From Setaria digitata (taxonomy: Eukaryota; Nematoda; Chromadorea; Rhabditida; Setariidae): a DNA stretch of 64,000 bases. The stretch spans positions 1 through 64,000 of the forward strand of contig RCAB01000102.1 of the NCBI GenBank assembly GCA_003640385.1, read 5' to 3'. Numbering within the stretch: position 1 is the stretch's first letter; each line of letters starts with the position of its first letter. Below are positions 28,705 to 40,100 of this stretch, piece after piece. The position numbers and the translations under genes were made by a program. The notes beneath the pieces were generated by a model. That model was not told where the DNA came from. It made no database searches and saw nothing but the letters and a program-made list of their open reading frames with translations.

Positions 28705-31002
28705 TTAACATACTTGAAAACGATGGTGCGTGAATTCTCTTTTATTGGGTTCATTAAACACAAGCTGATCATAATATTTCATAAATTCGCGCACTTCATT
28801 GATTTTTTTGACTTGTCGAGTTAACAGAAAATAATGCAGTAAAGTTCGATGTACGTAAAGATACTGCTACAAAAGTGAAGAAATTTATCCAAACGTATAT
28901 TTATTTTGTAGATAGTAGAAAACAGTGGCTCTATTATCCTGCACATTTTTCAACGATAATTTCTATTTTTACTATTTTACTTTTCCACACGAACTAAACT
29001 GAATCTGTGCCAATAAGGTGAATTATCAGCTAGTATCAGTCAATGATCGCAAAAGATTCAGCAAAAAAATTTTAAACATTTTGATCAGAATTAAAATTTA
29101 TTCAAATTACGATACCAAATAGATGTTTTATAAAAACGTCATTTATACTACATTTCACACACATTTCTCGAGACCATATGTCATAAACGTTAATCAATTC
29201 CATGTGTTACTTAACGGTATGTAATTATTTCCAAACATAAGCAGAGCAAATGAGATTTAAAATATGCGTACAGTATCGTTCTGAACTAAACCAGCACGCT
29301 GTTTACGTAACTTCATGAGTATTGAATCCATTTCAGTGCAACTTTGTCTGCATAGTAACTTTTCAAGAACCACTTCGATGAGTACTAAACAACCCGTACG
29401 TCCAATACCCGCAGAACAGTGTAATACAATGGGTGAAGGTGACATCCGTACCTGATAATCACCAACGAATTCAGATAATATTATTCACGGTATTTACAAA
29501 CTTTACTGGAATGACAATGAAACAAAGGATAACTTCCACAAAGCATGGCGTTAATTCCGAGTTGGCAATATTTTTGAACTTCCTGCTTCGAGTTTAAAAT
29601 TTTAGGTTTAATTCGAAGAGACCAATTGCCCTCTTTGCTATGCTATTCTTTCTAGTAAAATCTTTTTCTTTTTTAATGACAATAAAGGGGGAAATGAAAT
29701 ACGTAAATAAGTTACCATTTCAAGAAGATACAATGGACAAGAATAGCTATTCGGTATTCCGTGATCAGGCCAATCAGTCCAGTGGAAATGCGCCACAATG
29801 ACTGATTTCTCACCTGGGAATTTAACAGCCAACGATCGCTCCCACACTTCACATTCAAAATCCAAACGACGTTCACACTAGAACTTATCAGGAATGAAGA
29901 ATGATAAGAAAAATAAAAGTGACTGCCGTAAAAGGGACCAAGTACGAGCAATCGACGATGTGACAAAAATGACTCAGTAGTCAGTGGTAGAGTATGATAA
30001 TCAGGATTAATGCAATTAATTATAGACAAAATAAATATCCTTTTCTAATAAAATTTCAAAACTTAAACTTACAGACAGACATTTCACTATAACACCATTG
30101 TAGTTACCAGTTTTATTAACATCAAATGGAAAATATAATGCCGACTTGATGTAACCTTTCTCGACAAAATTCGTCAACATAATTATATATTCGATTTTTT
30201 CTTGTACGATCATGAACCAGAAATCATAAATGGTACTATCTAAGGGAGCCTAAAATCCTTACAAGCTCACTTCAGAATTTGTAATTTGGCTAGATGTAAT
30301 TCAAAATTCGACCGCATAGATTTCAATCATTGCAATGCATCTTTGCTAATAACTGCTTATTGAAATTTCCAAATTTAAATGCATTAGGTTTAAAATAGAT
30401 TCTGAATTAAATTCAAGCCAACAATTCTTCTCTAGAAACAAAAAGCAACTATTAAAATAAGTTGCTAAGGATTATACGATTATACAAAAGAATGACCTGA
30501 GTACAGATGAAACGCCGTCCTGAAAAGGGAGTCCCAACGTAGTTCGCGTGAATATAATCGTTACCGGATGGATGATTGATAAGTTTCACGCGTGAATTGT
30601 TCAAGCAAAGTACATTCTGATAACGATTCAGACCTTAATATCATTCATTAGGGAAACCTAAAGGATGGAAGAGCTTCGAATAATGTCTTGGCCTCAGAAT
30701 CACGGCAACTAATTAAAATCACAGCCAAAATCAGTTGAGATTTCAGAAAACTTTAGTGGAGAGAATCCGGAAGGAAACTTCACAGCATATATGACGTTAA
30801 GCAGCTTTAACAGGCTCAAGCAAGTGGTAATACCGGAATTCTTGTTAGCCAAGGAGATACTGCAATCCTTTCTCGATGGTTTCGTTTTGGAACATAATGC
30901 TACAAACTCTTCGCTTATACCTCTTATATTTTTTCTGAGCACAACTTCGATCCATTCGTCTATCTTAAGATGTTTGTTTACTAATGAAGTTGAACTGTTC
31001 AT
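28705..31002 (-). CDS. Protein tyrosine phosphatase, single classical catalytic domain
   Basis: Removes phosphate from phosphotyrosine. Exons: 31002-30834, 30633-30497, 30249-30073, 29877-29716, 29451-29272, 28866-28714, all in phase, about 326 residues. Order of motifs: N-terminal helix (IDEWIEVVLRK), substrate loop NRYQNV, DYIHANYV, DFWFMI, WPD loop WTDWPDHG (general acid Asp), P-loop HCSAGIGRTG (nucleophile Cys and binding Arg), Q-loop QRAGLVQND and QYLYVHR. All catalytic residues are present, so activity is predicted. No SH2, FERM or receptor segment is seen; it is the compact cytosolic form common in nematodes. The last exon either ends with V-C-stop at 28705 or is spliced at GTATGT after 28714; I chose the former. 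The ATG at 31002 lies 159 nt after the stop of the insulin receptor substrate gene. I cannot assign an orthologue. Confidence 0.93.
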
Positions 31003-31161
31003 GAATTTAAAAACAAAAAGAAGTTCAAGATTTGCACACTATTAGTTTATTCGCGCAAGTCGTTATGATTATGACTTCAATGATCGAAAAGATTTTTTTA
31101 TTCGAAATCTTTACCTGCCAGTCTTAATCATTTCGACTTTCATCTGGATTTTATAAAGTCT
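31003..31161 (-). promoter_or_regulatory. Short intercistronic gap with poly(A) signal and acceptor
   Basis: 159 nt separate the upstream stop (31162) from the downstream ATG (31002). On the minus strand AATAAA occurs at 31102-31097, 60 nt past the stop, and again at 31051-31046. An acceptor-like AACTAATAG ends at about 31042, 40 nt before the ATG; a second (ATGAACAG) overlaps the start codon. A poly(A) signal followed by an AG acceptor in about 100-150 nt is the layout of a nematode operon junction resolved by spliced-leader addition. Confidence 0.5.
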
Positions 31162-34100
31162 TTATGGAAATAAATCCAACCAACTGACCAAATCACTGAT
31201 GCTGATCTCCTCAGATAATGCTACGTCAAGTATTCTTTCGTCATCTTCACTTTCGGACGCCGATCCTTTCCTTGCAGCATCTCCAACTGTCGATGCTGGC
31301 ATTCTATAAAGTATAGAACTGAAGTGTTGAAGGAATTCTAAAAGATTCTGTAATATTCCGGTTGAATAATCATCTCAAGAGCTTTCAGTTGCTCTCTAAA
31401 AGTGCATTTGTTTATTCAATTTTCACGCTTGCCATCCTTACGAAATATCCGAAAGACCAGACGGATTGAGCTTGATCCGTTGATGCGGAGTGTTATCGCT
31501 GGATTCTGACGCAGCAGTTTTTGATGAGTTGACGTCGGAACTCGCCTCCATCCTCAGTGTACGCATCACTGTTTTCCGTTCCTTAGCATTCTTCAACAGT
31601 TTCCATTGGTTGCAATATCATCATCATCTTACCAGCACTGTCGTAGTGTCACATCCAAGACTGGCAAAAGTGAAGCCAGATAGATGAACAGATGCTTTTA
31701 GGGAAAAAACACTTAAAAGCTGAACTTTTCGAATTTTACTAAAAACCAGACAAAAGAATGTCAAAAAATAAACAGAACCATCCACTCCTAAATTATCAGA
31801 CAGAAACTGTCTGAAAAAACATTAAATGTACCAGAACAGTTTACGGTAGCTCAAGCGGTTAAAAAAAAGTCCCTTAATTAGAACAACAGTGCTGCCTGTG
31901 TTTTAAATTATTTCCAGGAGATACGCAAACTCCTGCAACACAACCTCCTTGCGTTTGCCGTAGCACATCCTACCAAAACGACCAATTGATACGGTGAGAA
32001 AAATGTAAGTGTTAATTTACAGCCGCCAAGCTCTACTTTTTATCAACTAAAATATCATCAGAAACATACAAATTTTACTATCGACGTTCAGTAACCATCA
32101 GATTCAACATGACGCCAGCCGAAAAATACATCCATTCGTCTCCTTATTTTAGAATTAAAACCACTAATTAGCATACATGTTTGAGCAATCTAAAGTCATC
32201 AGATTTAAAATCTTTTTCATAAAGTCTAAGCATCGAGTACCGCCACGAACATTAAAGCTAAATAATTCGTTTTAAACATCCAATTTCATACAAATTCGAG
32301 AATGAATCAATTTGGTATACTGTGTCTGTAGTTCCTAAGTGGCACTGTTGCCGAAAAAGAAATAAGCAAATATTGCATAAGCAAAATTCATATTTTATTA
32401 ATACTGTACAAAAATTACAGAGACATTCTGAGAGAAAATAAATTCAAACGAGACGAGCAGCAAATAAATATATAGAAATAGCGCCTCACTGAACCAAACG
32501 TAAACAAAGTAACATTAGAATTTTTTAAAGAATGTCAAAACAAATGAACGAACGTGAAAGAGAAAATTTTAAACTTATATGCCGACTTTTTAAGCACTGT
32601 ATTACTTTTAAAAATTAACCGGGAAACTTGAGTGTTCAAGAATTTCAATCAGATTCTAAAATTATGATTGAAAGTTGACTAAATTGGCTCTTTGGTTCTC
32701 CACAGAAAAAAAATGAACAGAATCTTCTCACTGGCACCTAAAACAAAGATATTAGCAGCAGAATAAAAACAATGAAATCAGAAAAAGACAAATAGTGACA
32801 GCGGAGATGCTCTTAAATAAATATATTTGGAAAAAAATGCACCAAAATGCAAGCTTTTTTTCGAATTGTAAACAGACCAAAAATCGTTCTGAAAAAAGAA
32901 AGCAATGTTTCGCTCACAAATTAACGATAGGATTTTGTTACTCAAAGGCTGTTGAACTGACTGTAATTATGGAAATTTTACAATCAAAGATTGACAACCG
33001 AAGCAACACCGCGCCGGCTGAGATCGTAAACAATAAAGAATATGAAAACTTAAAAGAATTTCCAATACTTCGAACAGCTGAGTTTTTAGCTTTTTCTCGA
33101 AAAAAAACATTTACTGTCATTTGAGCAAATAACCGCCTAGTAATCACAGTGATTTTTCGGAAGTTTTGAAAACCGAACTCTCTTAACAGCAGTGCGGAGA
33201 GTCAAAATCCACTTATAACTCTTTATCAAAAAAAAAAAGAAAAAAGATGAAGTAAAAATGAAATAAATTATCTTGCTTTATACACATATTCTTATTTCTA
33301 GAAATTATTTTCAACAGTACCCAGTGAACGAAAAGACAGTGAAATTTTCTGAGATCGTTGATATAATGGAAAATAATTAGCATCAATATTCATCACATTT
33401 TCACAAACAAAAATTAAGTTGCATGAAAATTATGGAACATATTGGGAAAGGATCTCGCAAAGAAATAAACTGCACAGTTGGACAAAATTTGCAACAGACC
33501 ATATTTACAAATGTTAAGGAATATATATGCACCTTGAAAATAAATTCCATCCAAAATTTGCGCAACTTTGATGAGATTCCTCTCCATTCCGCAGCATCCT
33601 GTTCGCTTTTTCAAAATATCATTGAGAAGGCTGCAAAGCGATGAAAATATTTCCGTATTTTCTCTAAACTTTCTCTAACTGATGATTTAACCAATCGCCA
33701 ATTGCTATGAAAGAATTGTTCAGAAACAAACAAACGTACTTTCAAAGTAAAAAATTTGACAAAAATCTCATCCTACTCCTTATATTAACTCCGATTTTCC
33801 CTTCTCAGTCAAAAATACTGTAAGTTGTAAACTTATTTCCAACCTAATCAATGCAATCGTACTAGCAACAAGATAACGGAACTTATTTCAACTAGTTAGC
33901 TAGAATGAAAGCTTACGTCCACAGGAACATATTCCAAATCAGAACCAGAATCCAATACGTTCTGTTTTAATTTATTATCATCATTATTGTCCTCCTTATT
34001 AACTTTCTTCCCAGTGGATTTACTGGTCTCGAATTTCCGACTCATTCTGTCAAAAGTTTCTTGTTCTTCATTACTATCAATCGAGTCCGTTTCCCTGAAA

Positions 34101-37100
34101 TCACAATTAACTTCCATTTAATTTCATTGGATTATACTTGGAAAAGGAAAGAAGAACTAGAAAATGGGGAACTGCAGAAGATTCAGAATTAAAGTTGACA
34201 AGCATATATGTCTTAAATATTGTTGACACCATAACAAATTATAAAGACTAAACAAACTTTGCAGGAGACGATCTTCCTGATAAACTCTCTTGTATTGTTT
34301 CGAAAATCTGAGAACTACGCGCATCTGGATAGTTGTTGGTACTTAGTTGTCCTTCATGACTAACAAGTGATGAACCGATATGAAAATCTGCTGCGTTTGC
34401 TGGATCCCTTACAACATAATCGTTTGCTTCATCAAATTCACTTGGTACGTGTACTGAACTACTATCTAAAACTACTTCTGTCATAAAAACTCTTAGATAG
34501 TATCCAGCGCCAGTAAAACCTCATAGAAAACTCTTCCCATAAACTATAAAAAAGTAACAACTATTTAAAAAATTGCTATCAAGATAACTCTGCGTTTAGA
34601 GATTATGAAACTTATATAAGATGTCCTTTGGAATCATTATAATTCCAAAGAATAAGATTTTATATAAGTTTCGTAATTCACTGACCACAAAAACTTTTTT
34701 TAGTCCACAANGACATTTTATATAAGTTTCGTAATTCACTGACCACAAAAACTTTTTTTAGTCCACAATTTATACCCAGTAGCACACTAATGAATCACAA
34801 AAACCTCCTTTTGCTACGAAATTACAATCATAAACTAACGTTGTTCCTTGCATCGTTCATATGTACGTCTTGATGGAAGTGCAGAAACATACTCGCTTTC
34901 TGCATCTGTTACATGCAGAACTAAATCATTTGCATCACGCAGTCCATAACATCGTTGACCACAACCGAATGATGAAGTTCGGGATCTGGAAAGAATAAAG
35001 GAACAAATGGAAATAGAATCAATAACTGTGTCGTCAACTTGCTAATTATAAGCATATGTTTCGATTACAGTGGACAAACCAAACAAGCAAATCGAGAAAT
35101 GTACCTTGAAGGGCTATCAGCACTGTGTAATGAACCACTTCCTGATTTGCCCAGTGATAAGACTCCTCCACCGAAATCTACAGGGACGTGATCGCCCGTA
35201 GGATCGTTATTCACACAACGTTTGGAATATGGGGTTGAAAGTCCCGATCCTATACTTCCTGATCGAACTGAAATTTCTGTTCAATTCAAAAGACGAAAAA
35301 TGAAAATAAAATTACTATATAGTCATATAAATGACTAAAGAAAGAATGAAAAAGCCGAATTCTAAAATTGAATTTGCAGCCAGAAAAGTGAAGTGATACT
35401 GAAATGACTGAATTTCCACACTCTAATTTAAAAACAAAACTGTGAAACTGAAAATGAGTTTTCCCAAATTCCAATTATTGCGAAACACGCTAGAATTAAC
35501 AACGGTTTGCAGTTTAGTGATGCTAAATTCATAACATTCCTAAAACATTAATATAAATATCTAGCAGTAACACTATTAAAACTTTCCAGAACACCACCAC
35601 GGATTTTTTTCGTCTAGTTTAACACAGCTATAAAGTTCAACAGTATGAACCACATACTAACATGAGACAATACAGTTATTCAGCTGATCTTATATAGGGA
35701 TTTGTTTTAAATAAGCTCACTGTGCTTTAATTTAGTGTCGTATGTACAATGAATCAGTGTGATGCATAATGGAGGGGAACACAAAACGAAATCAAGGAGA
35801 AAATGTTATTACAATAAATGAAAAAATATCTAACTTACCACGAGATACTGGGTATGGATCAGTGGCAATATATGCTTGAGGTGTTGCGGGCAAAAAACAA
35901 GAATTTGGTGAATGAACAAGAGATAAACCCGTTGAACTTGTCGATGATGTTTGAGATGTATTCGACAAACGATGTGCGCGTGACATAAAATCACGCGATA
36001 GTTTTCGGAAGGGCTTCCTACGAATTTAGCATTTATTCTTTAAAACATTTACAAGTAGCATTCTAAAAAATCCGATTAATACATAAATATTCCAATTTAA
36101 AACTGAACATACTGAAACCACGATTTGCTGCTGCCTAAAGAAAAAGCTCTCTTTCGAGCGTCTTCCTGAGAAGCACATGTTGACGGTGACGGTTTATTCG
36201 AGTGATGCACATCTTCGCTTTGGGGTAAAGTTGCGCTACAGCGCCTGCAAAGAAACGATTGTAGAAAAAAAAAAAAAAGAAAAAAAAAAGAAAAGAAAAG
36301 AGTAAAGCAACGTAACTAATCATGACAAAAAAAATAAACAATATAAAATTCAAATTAAAGCATCCGAAATCTGATCCATTGCGGAATGGTAACAATGATC
36401 CTTTACTTACAAGGAATCTGGTACTGGAGAACCATGCTCGGGTTGCATCAGTTTTCTTCCTGAACGTCGCGGCTGTTGGTGCACAATGTGAGACGCACCA
36501 AACGAATATGCCCTATATAAATATTTACAGATAAGTTATATCTCTAAGCTTCTAATATGATTAGCAAATCAATGGAATAAGAAACTTACCGTGGTGCACC
36601 ATTTGCTGCCATCGATGAATAACAGCTATCACTACTGTCTGACACATATGACCGGACTTCCTCAAAATTGAACTGTGGCTCTCCTGGGAAACAGAGACTA
36701 TGAACAAATTTATAACAAAAGGCGTATATAGTTGAAAAAACACTCAGTCAAGACTTCGCTGATTCTCTTTCACTTGAAACCACTACTGAACATAACTAAC
36801 ATCTGATTTCTGTATTATCTCATACCTTAGCGAATAAAACAATTTCATGAAATGTAAACTCTCACCTCATTCCCAATGACACACCCAGCTTTTTAGGGCG
36901 TCAAAAAAAAAAAAAAAAAAGAAATGTTAAGCTATAACCACTCACCTATTGACAGGCCAAGATGCGATGCACTTCCCGATGACCATGAATTCATTTCCAT
37001 TGGGGCATACTCCAAATTATCACCAGATGCATCTTTCGATACTATGTATTAACAAAGATAAAGCAAAGAAAGTACTGGAGAAAATCAGAGATTCATTAAA

Positions 37101-40100
37101 CCGTTAACTGCTCTACAGCAACATATTTGCTAATTATTTCTCTTCCAAGAAATTTCTTAATGATAATGTTCAGAAAACTGTGAACTTTTTACTATCAGAG
37201 ATGATAAGGATGAATTTTTGCACGAGCAAACTCATGAAATATTTTGAATAATTTGATGTCTTATCAAAAAGATTATTAAAAGATTAAATGATTATTTTTA
37301 TTTCCCCCTACGAAGAAAAAAATTAGCAAAAAACTTTTTCATTCCTCAAGTAAAGAGCTATATAGACCAACTCGCCACGAAAAAAGCAAAATTTTCTGAA
37401 AGTTTTTCATTTCACCCATTAAATTTTGGAGAATTCCGAAAATATTCATACTTTCGCCAGGTGTTGTTTGCAAGAAATCGTCATTAGTACTCGTGCTCCC
37501 AGCAACTGAACAAGACATTCCATCAGCTCGTTCATCACATTCCAAATGTCCAGCGGCTGTCGAAATGCCTTTGCGAGATTCGGAATGGGAGATGCCTTGT
37601 TGTTTCGAGACCGACGGGTGCGTGCGCTCTACAGTTGCTTTAAATTGCCGCTCCACACCTGTTTTAACAACATTCACTACTTCTTCCGCATCGGTTCGTA
37701 ATGTACCACCACTGTAAAACTTCTGTTGAATTCAAAATACTGGGTAAGTAAAGTTGTAAATGTAAATGTCCTTGAGCAAATATACTGTAACAACATGATT
37801 GTGTATATCAACCAAAGCACAATTAGGGTTGACTCATTAAGACGTGCTGAAAATTATTTACCCAACTAAAAAAAACTGTTCACCAAACACTTAACCAGAG
37901 TCAGATAAGTGAATTATAGCAGCTGTCATGGTATACAATATCAAATAAAGAAACTAAAAGAAACTTTGAATTCATACATCACCTCACTATTCAGCTAACA
38001 AATGTAGAAAATACTCCTATTTTGATTAAACAACAGATGAGTAACATGAAAAAGAACAAAAGCAAAAAAATTTTCTCGACCATGCGAAAATATTCTTACA
38101 CCTCCTCAGGTAATCCCGAAACTGCATAACAAATAATTTATTGAAGCTCAGATAGTGATTTGATTGTGTTGCTTCGGGTAATATTATACTGATAAACTTG
38201 CCTATCCTCGGTTTCTTCCGCAGCTGATGACGAGACGAGCGAATGATGCTGAGAAAGACTTAGCCACTGCAAACTTTCTAATGGAAGTTCTGCAGGGGAA
38301 GATCTATTGCTGTTCTTCTCACTTTCGACTCTAAAATACGGAAAGTGTCTGCACCATTTCTTTGTGGATGAATTTAAGATTAAATAAGAAGGGGCATAAA
38401 CTTATCATATGTGTTAGCTGCAAAACAAAATTAACCGAGAAGCAGCGCATGACGATGTAAGTGACATTTTTGCTTCAAAACTTCGCGTTCGATCAATTCT
38501 TCTAGCCAATGAATTTGGTCCAGATCGTGGGGTTTTCAAACACTTCTCCCTATAACACGAACTAATCCAGTTGTCATAAGAGAAAGAGAGAAAAAAAAAA
38601 AAAAAAAACTCAGAATGAATTCCAAAATGTCAAATTAACGACAGTGGAAAGAAAATAAACCCGTATAACTGGAATCTTCAAAACTTAAAATAAAAGAAAG
38701 AGCAACTAGATTTCACAAATAAATCATGGATATAAGAAAGAATCAAATACAGCGCTATTCAAATATTCAAAAAGAAATTTTTTATTGCGGCATAAAGAGT
38801 TGACTTGATTTTTGACAAATTCTTCGTCAAAAAATATTGAGATTTTTTATAACTATTATTAGAAGGACTGTACCTTGCAGTAGTTGAATCAAACCAAAGA
38901 AAAGAGGGAACATTGGGTGATAGTGAACCTTCCTGAGTTCTTTCCTGAATTGAATCAGCTGCCCATTTATAACCACGTAATTGGGCTCGTCGTTCTTTCA
39001 GCGATAATTCATCAGGGGTTAATTTTCTAAAACCAGTACGATAAGATTTTAGGAATAAAAACCTCTCATTTCCAAAATTTATTCTGAAACTAGGAACACG
39101 GGATTAGTTTCGAGGAATTCAGTATCTCATCTGTTTTTGACACATTACACTTACAATTTATTACATTGTTTTTTGAGGTGAAATTCGCTCAAACAAATCT
39201 ATGGTTAACAACGAAATGAAAGCACGCGGTGATAACCTTCGAAAGCAAATAATTTACTGATTTTCACATTCTACAGGCAAAGATACCTTGATGCTGCGGT
39301 CCCTGTCCTTCGAATTCCACTGTGTGTATGAAGGCGGTCGCGATATGCTTGATAAGTAGAAGTTAGGTGCAGTAGTGGTCTAAAACGATAATCGAAATAA
39401 ACTGAAAAGTAAATTACCTGTTTTTCGAATGAATTCGTGTCTGTTTTAATACATAATGGACTGAATTTTCTCTACCTAATGTAGAATGAATGTTGCTACT
39501 GTGGAATGATCTGTCTTCAGCAATCAGTGTTAATAAAATCGAAACCTAAACTTGTATGATTTTAAAATAAACAAGAATAAAAAAGACTGAAATTGACCCA
39601 TTTGGCATTTTTTTCTTTTTCTCACACTCCTCTTCTATAATTTTATTCAACTTGCTGTGTACATCAGCAGCTACTTCTTCGCAATCGCACTGTGCCCACA
39701 GTTCACCTGAACCAGAAGGTGATGACCGACCCATTACCATAAAAAAATATCGCTCCTGGCAACCAAAACTTGCCATATACTGTCGCTAAAAAAGCCAATA
39801 AAAGAACTGCTGACAGCAAATAGAAACAGAAAAGAAAGCAACTTTAATTGCAAGGAAATAAAATGCTGCTATGAACTATGGCGTAATGAACTTAAATGAG
39901 CTTCATCTAACATAATCCCTACCGTTTTTTATCAAACGACGGACTATGGAATTGTTGACAGAGAAACTAATGAAGACATAAAACAAGAGAGCAGTACTGC
40001 TTAAAATGGTTTACAAAGCCTTAACTGAGGCTAACAAATTGAAAATTCTCCATATGCAGTGGAAAACAACTAACACGAAGAGCTTTACTTGAAAGGAAAA

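Noticed and set aside
38100..38130. Possible small IRS exon (SGLPEE)
   Set aside because: It does not fit the phase left by exon 10; splicing to 37711 does.
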